Shown here piece by piece: positions 13,598 through 20,745 of a stretch of 20,932 nt of DNA. The stretch comes from CAMNAO01 sp045605145 (GTDB taxonomy: Bacteria; Bacillota; Clostridia; Oscillospirales; Oscillospiraceae), in NCBI GenBank assembly GCA_045605145.1, contig JAZUPH010000036.1:1-20932 (forward strand), in the 5' to 3' direction. The notes under the pieces are model-generated. The model made no database searches. It saw nothing but the letters and a program-made list of their open reading frames with translations, and was not told the DNA's origin. A program made the position numbers and the translations under genes. Position 1 is the first letter of the stretch. Each line of letters begins with the position of its first letter.

Positions 13598-14107
13598 ATG
13601 CTGCACAGCGCCGAACAGACCTGCTGTTTTACCGGGCACAGACCCCACAAAATGCCCTGGGGCAACAACGAAGACGATCCGCGCTGCGCACGGTTCAAAC
13701 AGCGTATGTTTGAGGCGATTTCCGACGCGTACACGGATGGGTACAAGCACTTTTTGTGCGGCATGGCCACCGGATGCGACCTGTGGTTCTGCGAAACACT
13801 GCTGGCGATGAAGCCGTTTCTGAAGGATCTTACGGTGGAGGCCGTTTTACCCTGTGAAACCCAGGCGGAGCACTGGAATGAGCGGGACCGCAACCGTTAC
13901 TACACGCTGCTGAAAGATTGCGACAAAACCACCACGCTTCAGACCGCATACACCCCCGACTGCATGACAAAGCGGAACATATACATGGTCGACCACTCAA
14001 AGCTGCTGCTGGCAGCATTCAACGGCAGCCGCGGCGGCACGATGCACACCGTAAATTACGCCATCAGGCAGGGTGTTGAGGTGCGGTACATACAGATTGA
14101 TGCATAA
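13598..14107 (+). CDS. SLOG-superfamily DUF1273 protein (YpsA-like)
   Basis: The 169-residue product belongs to the DUF1273/YpsA group of SLOG (Rossmann-like, possibly nucleotide-binding) proteins. Recognisable marks are CCFTGHRPHKMPWG at the N-terminus, the FLCGMATGCDLWFCE glycine motif around residues 50-64, VEAVLPCETQAEHW, and the KRNIYMVDHSKLLLAAFNGSRGGTMHTVNYA region that completes the fold. Bacillus YpsA has been linked to cell division, and distant SLOG proteins act in nucleotide signalling and defence; which applies here is unknown. It has its own promoter and no obvious partner gene, since hemW starts 151 bases later with its own possible promoter. Confidence 0.88.
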   Translation: MLHSAEQTCCFTGHRPHKMPWGNNEDDPRCARFKQRMFEAISDAYTDGYKHFLCGMATGCDLWFCETLLAMKPFLKDLTVEAVLPCETQAEHWNERDRNRYYTLLKDCDKTTTLQTAYTPDCMTKRNIYMVDHSKLLLAAFNGSRGGTMHTVNYAIRQGVEVRYIQIDA

Positions 14108-14189
14108 TTGCTTGCGCGGGCTACACGGAACATTTTTGCACTCGATGCGTCAAAGCAAAAGATAAAATCAGCAAATATTGCTTAAGCTA

Positions 14190-14218
14190 TTGAAAAAGAT
14201 GTTGTTATGTTGTATGCT
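14190..14218 (+). promoter_or_regulatory. Possible promoter of hemW
   Basis: TTGAAA at 14190-14195, a 17-base spacer and a weak TATGCT at 14213-14218, about 40 bases before the hemW start. A nearby TTGACA at 14229 has no properly spaced -10 box. Confidence 0.4.
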
Positions 14219-14258
14219 GTTTTAATGGTTGACATAACAGAAAAGGATATGATCCACG

Positions 14259-15509
14259 ATGGATAATAAACTTGGCATATATATACATATCCCCTTCTGC
14301 TCCGGCAAGTGTGCATACTGCGACTTTTACTCGAGAGCCGGGCTTGAGGAATACATGGTCCCTTATTGCGATGCCCTGTGCCACCATATTTATGAGGCCG
14401 GTGCGCAGCTTCGCGAGTTTGTGGTGGATACCGTATATTTCGGCGGCGGCACGCCCACGCATATCGGCGCCGACCTTCTTATAAAAATATTCAACGCACT
14501 GAAAAAGAACACCCGCGTCCTTATGGATTCTGAGGTAACGGTGGAGGCAAACCCGGAAAGCGTCACCCTGCAGATGCTGACAAAGCTGCGCAAGGCCGGA
14601 TTTAACCGTCTTTCTCTGGGTGTACAAAGCGCTGATGACGGCATACTGGAAAGCATTGGACGCAGGCACAACTTTGCACAGGTTGAGGCCGCGGTAAAAA
14701 CCGCGCGCAAGGCCGGGTTTAAGAATGTAAGTCTGGATATTATCTACGGACTGCCCAGCCAAACCCGTGAGGGCTGGGCCGATACACTGAAAAAGTGCAT
14801 CGCTCTGAAACCGGAGCATATAAGCTGTTACGGGCTGAAAATCGAGCCGGGCACGCCCCTGTACCTGTACCGGGATTCGCCGTTTATTCCCGACGACGAT
14901 ATGCAGGCAGATATGTACCTCTACGCGGTTGATATGCTCAAGCGCACCGGCTTCCGCCAGTACGAGATCTCCAATTTTGCACAGCGGGGTAAACAGTCGC
15001 GCCACAATATGCGCTACTGGCTGGGCGGACAGTACATGGGCTTCGGCGCCGCCGCACATTCGTACATTTCCGGCATACGTTACAGCACTTTCGCCGATAT
15101 GCACGAGTACATAAAATGCATCGAAAACGGAAGGTCCGTTATTGAACATTCCGAAACCATCACCCGATATGAGCAGGCAAGCGAATATCTGATGTTGGGT
15201 CTGCGTACGGCAAACGGCATATGCGAGCTGGAGTATCAACAGATATATCCCTGTTCCTTTGAGTTTGTGCGCAAGACGATGAACGATTTCGTGCGCGCCG
15301 GTTTTGCCACCTACGACGGTGACCGGTGGAGTCTTACTCCGCAGGGATATCTGCTGTCAAACACGATTATTAATGCTGTGCTGGATGCCCACACAAGACA
15401 GCGTACCGCGTCAATCACACCGTGGCTGTCCGAAAACACGCAGCAGGATCCGCAGCTCACACTTTTTGGTGCAAGCGGGGAAAATACGCCGCTGTTCCGT
15501 GGCATTTAA
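14259..15509 (+). CDS. hemW: Radical SAM heme chaperone HemW (HemN-like)
   Basis: HemW proteins bind a [4Fe-4S] cluster, SAM and heme, and insert heme into target proteins; they were long misnamed coproporphyrinogen oxidase HemN. The 416-residue product shows the radical SAM motif C14-x3-C18-x2-C21 in HIPFCSGKCAYCDFYS, then YFGGGTPT, the VEANPESV segment, FNRLSLGVQS, LDIIYGLPSQT and QYEISNFA, in the family order. The C-terminal HemN domain has the LMLGLRTANGI region. It has the CSGKCAYC form typical of HemW and lacks an additional N-terminal cysteine motif of true HemN. The ATG at 14259 has an AAAAGGA ribosome site. No terminator separates it from the next gene, so they may be co-transcribed. 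Confidence 0.93.
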   Translation: MDNKLGIYIHIPFCSGKCAYCDFYSRAGLEEYMVPYCDALCHHIYEAGAQLREFVVDTVYFGGGTPTHIGADLLIKIFNALKKNTRVLMDSEVTVEANPESVTLQMLTKLRKAGFNRLSLGVQSADDGILESIGRRHNFAQVEAAVKTARKAGFKNVSLDIIYGLPSQTREGWADTLKKCIALKPEHISCYGLKIEPGTPLYLYRDSPFIPDDDMQADMYLYAVDMLKRTGFRQYEISNFAQRGKQSRHNMRYWLGGQYMGFGAAAHSYISGIRYSTFADMHEYIKCIENGRSVIEHSETITRYEQASEYLMLGLRTANGICELEYQQIYPCSFEFVRKTMNDFVRAGFATYDGDRWSLTPQGYLLSNTIINAVLDAHTRQRTASITPWLSENTQQDPQLTLFGASGENTPLFRGI

Positions 15510-15607
15510 TTCTATCAATATTTGTACCGCGACGGTGCAGAATCATATTACTTATTGTGTCGTACGCCTTTGAGGGCGCACAGACATAATGTCAGGGGGA
15601 CCCTAAA

Positions 15608-17605
15608 ATGGCCTTGAAAAACAACACAAAAGAAAAAGGCTTTATAAGCTTTTTTAAGAATATGAACATCACAACGCGCGTGCTTGTCATCATCGCCGCA
15701 GTAGCGGTCGTTGGTGCCGCAACTTTCGCCATCACATATACCGTGAACAAGGCACGCCAGGAGGCACAGCTTGAGGCGCAGAACCGCGCCGAATACGAGG
15801 CCTTTGTTCAAAGTGTTGCCGGCAGCGAAGCCATATATCCCGGCGTCACAGTGGCGGGTGTGGATGTAGGCGGCATGACGAAAGAGGAGGCGCTGGACGC
15901 GCTGGTAGCCGCGGGCTTTATCGAGCCTGATGATGCTTCTGTCACCGTTCAGGTGGGTGATGAGTACAGTCTGACCATAACCTGTGCCGAGGCGGGCATA
16001 ATTACCGGCGCCGAGGAAGCTGTTGAGGCAGCATACCTTTACGGACGCGGCGGCTCGGACACGCAGAATGCCGCAGACTATGCATACAGCCGCGACAACG
16101 GCGTGAATATCGATGCCTCCTCCGCATGGAGCTTTAATGAAGAGTTTGTCCGTAATGCCGTCGCGCAGGCCGCCGGTGCGGTTGAGTCTGCCGCAGCCGA
16201 TGGCAAATACGAGCTGACTGAAGAGACTTTGACGCTGACCAAGGAGAAGGCCGGTCTTAGCATTGATGAGGACGAGATCTACGAGCTGATTTACAATGCG
16301 TTCAGCACGCAAAACTACGGCACACTGTATTATGAGCCCACGGTGCTAACTGCAAAGGCGGTAAATATTACTGCGATATATGACTCCGTCTATGTCCAGA
16401 TGCAGAATTCTCAGTATGATCCGGACACCATGTCCGCAACGAAGCATGTTACCGGCGTGGGCTTCGACCTTGAGGCCGTAACGGCTCTGTACGACGCCGC
16501 CGAACCCGGTGCTTCCTTCACAATAGATATTATCTATACCGAACCGGAAGTAACGCAGGAAATGCTCAGCGAAATGCTGTTCAGAGACATTCTGGGTGAG
16601 ATTACCACTACCCTGTCCGGAAAGAGTAAAAACCAGCTTAACAATATCGACCTGTGTTCACAGTCGATTGACGGGTTAGTGCTCAACCCGGGTGAGGAGT
16701 TCAATTTTAACAATGTTGTCGGTCAGCGCACCACTGCCAAGGGATACACGTCGGCACCGGCCTATGTCGGCGGCGACACCATTGACCAGGTTGGCGGCGG
16801 CATCTGCCAGGTTTCAAGCACCATTTACTGCTGCGCACTTTACTCTCAGCTTGAGATTGTTGAGCGCTATAACCATATGTATGTTGTCGGCTATATGCCA
16901 CACCACGGTCTCCACGCCACCGTCAGCTGGGGCGGCCCGGAATTCAGATTCAGAAACAATACCCTCTACCCCATACGCATTGATATAAAGGTGACCAGTT
17001 CCGGCCTTAAGTGCCAGATCTGGGGCACCAAGCTGGATGACACTTATATCAAGACGGATTACACCACAGTATATGTAGACACCTACGAAACCAAATATGA
17101 ACACAAGGATGGCCTGGCACCCGGACAGACCGAGCTGAAATGCAGCGGTTATACAGGCCGCTCCGTCAGAGTATATGTCTACACATACGACGGCAACGGC
17201 AATTTGCTGTCCACCCAGACTTACACCGACACCTACGACAGGCGTGACCAGGTCTATTATACCGGTGATATGGTCGATGAAGACGGTAATATAATCGAGG
17301 TGCCGGAGGACGAGGATGAGGACGAGGAGATGGGTGACCCCGATGAAGAACCCACTCCCGATCCGGAACCCACTCCCGATCCGGAGCCGACGCCCGATCC
17401 GGAGCCGACGCCCGATCCGGAACCGACGCCCGATCCGGAACCGGAGCCTGAACCCGAACCTGAACCCGAGCCTGAACCCGAGCCTGAACCCGAGCCTGAA
17501 CCCGAGCCTGAACCTGAGCCTGAACCTGAGCCAACACCTGATCCCGAGCCGGAGCCAGAACCCACAACTGATCCTGAACCCGAACCCACAGAGGATTCTG
17601 AATAA
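15608..17605 (+). CDS. VanW-family cell-wall protein with Pro-Glu tail
   Basis: The 665-residue product is probably exported and anchored by one N-terminal membrane segment (residues 25-44, after a Lys-rich start). Residues 65-330 hold one or two putative peptidoglycan-binding (PG_binding_4-like) domains, starting YPGVTVAGVDVGGMTKEEA. The VanW domain spans about 345-475, with LNPGEEFNFNNVVGQRT, the GGGICQVSSTIY signature, and GGPEFRFRNNTLYPIRI. A beta-rich region, perhaps G5-like, follows at about 480-560. The tail from about 580 to 665 is almost only Pro, Glu, Asp and Thr, probably a rigid wall-spanning stalk; there is no LPxTG signal. VanW proteins occur in some vancomycin clusters but no resistance genes are present here, so this is general wall biology. 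Confidence 0.87.
   Translation: MALKNNTKEKGFISFFKNMNITTRVLVIIAAVAVVGAATFAITYTVNKARQEAQLEAQNRAEYEAFVQSVAGSEAIYPGVTVAGVDVGGMTKEEALDALVAAGFIEPDDASVTVQVGDEYSLTITCAEAGIITGAEEAVEAAYLYGRGGSDTQNAADYAYSRDNGVNIDASSAWSFNEEFVRNAVAQAAGAVESAAADGKYELTEETLTLTKEKAGLSIDEDEIYELIYNAFSTQNYGTLYYEPTVLTAKAVNITAIYDSVYVQMQNSQYDPDTMSATKHVTGVGFDLEAVTALYDAAEPGASFTIDIIYTEPEVTQEMLSEMLFRDILGEITTTLSGKSKNQLNNIDLCSQSIDGLVLNPGEEFNFNNVVGQRTTAKGYTSAPAYVGGDTIDQVGGGICQVSSTIYCCALYSQLEIVERYNHMYVVGYMPHHGLHATVSWGGPEFRFRNNTLYPIRIDIKVTSSGLKCQIWGTKLDDTYIKTDYTTVYVDTYETKYEHKDGLAPGQTELKCSGYTGRSVRVYVYTYDGNGNLLSTQTYTDTYDRRDQVYYTGDMVDEDGNIIEVPEDEDEDEEMGDPDEEPTPDPEPTPDPEPTPDPEPTPDPEPTPDPEPEPEPEPEPEPEPEPEPEPEPEPEPEPEPEPTPDPEPEPEPTTDPEPEPTEDSE
17347..17587 (+). 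repeat. In-frame Pro-Glu coding repeat tract of the VanW gene
   Basis: The tract starts with about five 18-base units coding EPTPDP, then roughly 80 bases of a 6/12-base repeat coding EP, and ends with mixed TPDPEP and TTDPEP units. All unit lengths are multiples of three, so gain or loss of units keeps the frame. The copies are near-identical, which favours slippage and length variation between strains. Confidence 0.9.
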
Positions 17606-17638
17606 AGGCCCGGTATTGTCAGTATAATTTAATAACAA

Positions 17639-17670
17639 AGCGCGGGTCTTTCATTACACAGACCCGCGCT
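17639..17670 (+). terminator. Terminator of the hemW-VanW unit
   Basis: A perfect 11-bp GC-rich stem (17639-17649 with 17660-17670) with a ten-base loop, 34 bases after the VanW stop. The T-run after it is weak. Confidence 0.7.
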
Positions 17671-17671
17671 A

Positions 17672-17700
17672 TTGCATTATAGTGAATATAGGGATAAAAT
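17672..17700 (+). promoter_or_regulatory. Possible promoter of the HtrA gene
   Basis: TTGCAT at 17672-17677, a 17-base spacer and TAAAAT at 17695-17700. The leader would be about 210 nt. The 310-base gap 17606-17915 otherwise holds only the terminator before it and A+T-rich sequence in which I see no gene. A TTGACA at 17762-17767 has no properly spaced -10 box. Confidence 0.45.
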
Positions 17701-17915
17701 TGTTAAGTAATATAACTGCATTATCACAGTCAAACGACTGAGAAAGTATGTCAGGTATCCTTTGACAGGATCGGTCCATAATATATTTGCAGTCGATTTC
17801 AAAATGATTAATGCTTTGTTCACCAATGCCTTAACACAATAGGTTATGATAACACTGCTGATACCAACAGGATCTCTTCCTTCGGCACAGCGCCGGGATG
17901 ACAGGAGGCAGCAAT

Positions 17916-19523
17916 ATGGATAACAACACCAACAATAACATAGAAGTCGGGCAGCCGCAGCCGGGCAATAACGCCGAACGCAGCAGCACACCCGGCACTT
18001 ACCACTCCACGGCTCCGTATTACAACGGCGTTCCACCCTTCAGTGGGGCAGAAAACGGCGCGCCAAATGGGTACTATTCACCCAGTAGCTACCGTGGCAA
18101 CGGTACACCATGGCGTGACCCTGAGTACCATTCCGCCGCGGCAGACAACAGCAAGCTCTATTCCCCCACCAGCGGATACTACGGCTACAACAGCCGCCCC
18201 GAAGAAAGCCGCACAACACAGAAAAAAGGCGGCTTCCGACGCATTGCCGTGGCGGCGCTGATCTGTGCGCTTGTCTCCGCCGCAGCCACCGGTACAGTGC
18301 TGTGGATACACGACAATTTTGGCGACAGTGTGCCGGACAGCTACTCCGATTCCGTGGATGCCGCTCTTTCTGAAGACGATTCCGGTACAGGCAACTCAAA
18401 TGAGCCGGGCAACAGCCGCAACCCGGGATCCGGCAACCCGGACAGCTCAACTGCAGGGCGGGCACCTCAATCCGAGCCTGAGACTGACGACAACACCCAG
18501 AAGAGCGGTATATTCACCAGCACCACCGAAGTGTCGGTAACCGGCAGCGAACTCAGTGCAACGCAGATTTATGAGTTGGCCTGTGAGCAGGTGGTCGGCA
18601 TTAATTTGTCTGTCACCACCAGCAACGTATTCGGACAGAGCACATCCACCGCCTGTGTGGGTACCGGCTTTGTTATCTCAGAGGATGGGTACATCCTCAC
18701 CTGCTACCATGTCGTGGAATACGCGATGCGTTACGGCTATGACATCTCCGTGCTGTTGCATGATGAGACGGAGTATCCCGCGGAACTGGTGGGTTATGAC
18801 GAGGACGGCGACCTGGCCGTGCTGAAGATCAATGTCTCCGGCATGAACCCGGTGACCATCGGCAGCTCCGGTGATCTGAAGGTAGGCGAGACGATTTATG
18901 CCGTGGGTAACCCCCTGGGTGAACTGACCTATACCATGACGGACGGTATCGTCAGCGCCCTCAACCGTGAGATAAGCACAGACATCAGCTCTTCCCTCTA
19001 TGTTTTCCAGATCAATGCCGCCGTAAATTCCGGCAACTCGGGCGGCCCTGTTTACGACACCCGCGGCATGGTGGTGGGTATCGTTGACGCCAAGTACGCC
19101 GACACAGGAGTTGAGGGACTGAGCTTTGCCCTCCCCATCGACACGGCATACAGAGCCGCATTGGAGATCATCAGCACCGGCTATGTGTCGGGCAAGGCAC
19201 AGCTGGGCATCACCTGCCGCAATGCCAGCGAAGTGATACAGAGCTTTGCCATGCATTATTATAACATTCCCGATGGCGCCATTGTTGTATCGGTGACTCC
19301 CGGTTCTGCCGCCGAAAAGGCCGGTCTCAGGGAAAACGACATTATCGCCGCAATTAATGGCACAGCAATTACCAACACCACCGAGCTGAAATCCGCCCTT
19401 AGGGAATATTCCCCGGGTGACACGATCACTCTCACCGTGTACCGCCTTGACACCAGCGAGACGATTTATATAGATGTCGTGCTGGACGAATATATGCCGA
19501 GCATGGACACGGCACAGGGCTAA
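17916..19523 (+). CDS. HtrA/DegP-type membrane serine protease with PDZ domain
   Basis: HtrA proteases degrade misfolded proteins outside the membrane. The 535-residue product has a disordered cytoplasmic N-terminus (about 1-105, rich in Asn, Pro, Ser, Gly, Tyr), one membrane segment at about 109-131, a Ser/Gly/Asn linker, then a trypsin-like domain. The triad is visible: H265 in ILTCYHVVEY, D299 in EDGDLAVLKI, and S375 in AVNSGNSGGPVYD. A PDZ domain fills about 425-525 (QLGITCRN, SAAEKAGLRENDIIAAINGT). I start at ATG 17916 because an AGGAGG site lies at 17903-17908; an ATG at 17898 lies upstream of that site. Quality control of exported proteins is the likely role. Confidence 0.92.
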   Translation: MDNNTNNNIEVGQPQPGNNAERSSTPGTYHSTAPYYNGVPPFSGAENGAPNGYYSPSSYRGNGTPWRDPEYHSAAADNSKLYSPTSGYYGYNSRPEESRTTQKKGGFRRIAVAALICALVSAAATGTVLWIHDNFGDSVPDSYSDSVDAALSEDDSGTGNSNEPGNSRNPGSGNPDSSTAGRAPQSEPETDDNTQKSGIFTSTTEVSVTGSELSATQIYELACEQVVGINLSVTTSNVFGQSTSTACVGTGFVISEDGYILTCYHVVEYAMRYGYDISVLLHDETEYPAELVGYDEDGDLAVLKINVSGMNPVTIGSSGDLKVGETIYAVGNPLGELTYTMTDGIVSALNREISTDISSSLYVFQINAAVNSGNSGGPVYDTRGMVVGIVDAKYADTGVEGLSFALPIDTAYRAALEIISTGYVSGKAQLGITCRNASEVIQSFAMHYYNIPDGAIVVSVTPGSAAEKAGLRENDIIAAINGTAITNTTELKSALREYSPGDTITLTVYRLDTSETIYIDVVLDEYMPSMDTAQG

Positions 19524-19538
19524 GCACAATAATATTAA

Positions 19539-19570
19539 AAAAATCAGCCGTCTGTGTACGGCTGATTTTT
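19539..19570 (+). terminator. Terminator of the HtrA gene
   Basis: A stem of 13 bp (19539-19551 with 19558-19570) with a six-base loop and a terminal TTTTT, 15 bases after the stop codon. Confidence 0.9.
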
Positions 19571-19599
19571 ACAGGCGCAGTCAACCTATTTGCCCCGTA

Positions 19600-19628
19600 T
19601 GGACAAGCAGACCCGTTTGTGGTATCAT
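19600..19628 (+). promoter_or_regulatory. Promoter of the FTR-like/thioredoxin operon
   Basis: TGGACA at 19600-19605, a 17-base spacer and TATCAT at 19623-19628. Transcription would start near 19635, leaving a leader of about 100 nt with notable folding potential. Confidence 0.55.
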
Positions 19629-19634
19629 CATAAC

Positions 19635-19730
19635 AGATCCGCTTCAGACCGAAGTGAGCCGACCGTGGTGCACACTGCCAACCACCGGCATACGGCTCCC
19701 CCGGGATCGGCGATGCTAATATGTGGGAGG
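19635..19730 (+). promoter_or_regulatory. Structured leader before the FTR-like/thioredoxin operon
   Basis: The leader can form a closed junction. GATCC (19636-19640) pairs with GGATC (19704-19708) as the base stem. Inside are a 5-6-bp hairpin (19640/41-19645 with 19651-19656) and a longer arm (19657-19661 with 19693-19697, then 19663-19669 with 19681-19688 with one bulge). CTCCC at 19696-19700 can instead pair with GGGAG (19725-19729) of the ribosome site, giving an alternative that would hide the start. This resembles a translational switch. No known riboswitch class was recognised. Confidence 0.45.
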
Positions 19731-19736
19731 TAGCTA

Positions 19737-19934
19737 ATGCGTATATTACTAAACGAAAACCGCGCCATTGTTGAGCGCATCAGACAGGGACTTATGAAGA
19801 AAGAGGGTTACTGCCCCTGCCGCCTGGAAAAGAAGGAAGAATACTACTGTATGTGTGAAGAGTTCCGTGAGCAGATCGCTGACCCGGATTTTGAGGGTTA
19901 CTGCCACTGTATGCTGTATTACAAAGAGAAGTGA
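19737..19934 (+). CDS. Ferredoxin:thioredoxin reductase-like [4Fe-4S] protein
   Basis: This 65-residue protein resembles the catalytic subunit of ferredoxin:thioredoxin reductase, which passes electrons from ferredoxin via a [4Fe-4S] cluster to a disulfide and on to thioredoxin. It has three C-x-C pairs: C26-P-C28, C38-M-C40 and C56-H-C58. Plant and cyanobacterial FTR have CPC-x16-CPC-x8-CHC; here the spacing is x9 and x15, with the same total of 27 residues between first and last pair, and the middle Pro is Met. The protein is much shorter than classical FTR and no variable subunit is present. ATG 19737 has a GGGAGG site six bases upstream. Thioredoxin follows after 11 bases, supporting it as the electron acceptor. 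Confidence 0.82.
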   Translation: MRILLNENRAIVERIRQGLMKKEGYCPCRLEKKEEYYCMCEEFREQIADPDFEGYCHCMLYYKEK

Positions 19935-19945
19935 GGTAAATATCC

Positions 19946-20257
19946 ATGGCTATTATTCATGTTTCCACACAGAGTTTTGAAAATGAAGTAATAAACAGCA
20001 CCAAGCCCGTTCTTGTGGATTTCTGGGCTACATGGTGCGGCCCCTGTCAGATGCTGGCACCGGTTTTGGAAGAGATTGCCGCCGAGCGCACCGACATCGT
20101 CGTAGCGAAGGTCGATGTTGATGACAACCCCCAGCTTGCCATGAATTTCGGCATCAACAGCATCCCCGCCGTACTGTTGTTCAAAGACGGCAAGGTTGCG
20201 GCAAAGGCCATCGGTTTCCGTCCCAAAGCCGCGCTTCTGGATGCGCTGGGTCTGTAA
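19946..20257 (+). CDS. trxA: Thioredoxin
   Basis: Thioredoxin reduces protein disulfides in the cytoplasm. The 103-residue product has normal length, the active site W30-C31-G32-P33-C34 in VDFWATWCGPCQMLAPV, the buried Asp at residue 25, and the cis-proline segment around GINSIPAVLLFKDG. It is encoded between an FTR-like protein and a NifX-like protein, so its electrons may come from ferredoxin rather than NADPH. No NADPH-thioredoxin reductase gene (trxB) is in the window, though one may exist elsewhere. The ribosome site (GTGAGGT) overlaps the end of the preceding gene. Confidence 0.96.
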   Translation: MAIIHVSTQSFENEVINSTKPVLVDFWATWCGPCQMLAPVLEEIAAERTDIVVAKVDVDDNPQLAMNFGINSIPAVLLFKDGKVAAKAIGFRPKAALLDALGL

Positions 20258-20279
20258 CGACATAAAGGAGGATGAAGAT

Positions 20280-20678
20280 ATGATAATTGCAGCAACTTAT
20301 GAAAACGGACAGATTTTCCAGCATTTTGGCCACGCATCTCAGTTTAAGCTGTACACCGTCAATAACGGCGTGATCGAAAGCTCACAGGTCATCGGCACCA
20401 ATGGCAGCGGTCACTCTGCCCTGGCCACCCTGCTGGCAAACTATAAGGTGGACGCCCTGGTCTGCGGCGGCATCGGCATGGGTGCGAGGATCGCCCTTGA
20501 CAATGCCGACATCGCGCTGTATCCCGGCGTCAGCGGCAACGCAGATGAAGCTGTAGCGGCCCTCGCGGCAGGCAGGCTGGGCTATAACCCGGATGCCACT
20601 TGCAGTCACCACCACGAGGACGGCCACGACTGCGGCGGCGACAGCTGCGGTGCGCACGAAGGTCATTGCTGCCACTAA
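20280..20678 (+). CDS. NifX/NifB-type dinitrogenase iron-molybdenum cofactor family protein with His/Cys tail
   Basis: The 132-residue product belongs to the NifX/NafY/NifB-C-terminal family (ribonuclease-H-like fold), whose nitrogenase members carry iron-molybdenum cofactor precursors. Many non-nitrogen-fixing anaerobes encode stand-alone members of unknown role. Marks are MIIAATYENGQIFQHFGHASQFKLY at the start and the VDALVCGGIGMGARIAL segment at about 60-76. Residues 108-132 form a metal-binding-like tail with seven His and five Cys. I chose ATG 20280 because an AAGGAGG site lies at 20265-20271; an in-frame upstream extension overlaps trxA and has no match. No nif structural genes are present. 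The shared operon suggests a link to thioredoxin or iron-sulfur redox chemistry. Confidence 0.87.
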   Translation: MIIAATYENGQIFQHFGHASQFKLYTVNNGVIESSQVIGTNGSGHSALATLLANYKVDALVCGGIGMGARIALDNADIALYPGVSGNADEAVAALAAGRLGYNPDATCSHHHEDGHDCGGDSCGAHEGHCCH

Positions 20679-20709
20679 GGCAACTCGTCATATACATTTA
20701 CACAGTAAA

Positions 20710-20737
20710 AGAGCCTGGACGATCCAGGCTCTTTTTT
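20710..20737. terminator. Bidirectional terminator between the redox operon and sfsA
   Basis: A perfect 10-bp stem (20710-20719 with 20723-20732) followed by TTTTT on the plus strand; the minus strand has TTTT after it too. It serves both convergent genes. Confidence 0.9.
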
Positions 20738-20745
20738 CACCGTTT

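Noticed and set aside
15510..15607. Promoter in the hemW-VanW gap
   Set aside because: TTGTAC at 15523 has no good -10 box at the right distance, and no terminator is present, so read-through from hemW is more likely.
17347..17587. CRISPR-like direct repeats
   Set aside because: Units are contiguous 6-18-base in-frame coding repeats without unique spacers, so this is a protein repeat, not a CRISPR array.
16814..17638. Minus-strand frame with long RFRLGFRLGFR repeats
   Set aside because: It is the antisense reading of the Pro-Glu tail of the VanW gene and has no independent support.
17762..17790. TTGACA with following TAATATATT as a promoter of htrA
   Set aside because: The possible -10 boxes lie only 11-14 bases from the -35 box, too close for sigma-A.
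17898..17915. Upstream ATG as the start of the HtrA gene
   Set aside because: It lies before the AGGAGG ribosome site, which instead serves the ATG at 17916.
18678..19529. Long minus-strand open frames opposite htrA, hemW, the VanW gene and htpG
   Set aside because: All lie opposite genes with clear family motifs and have no ribosome sites or recognisable domains; they are codon-bias shadows.
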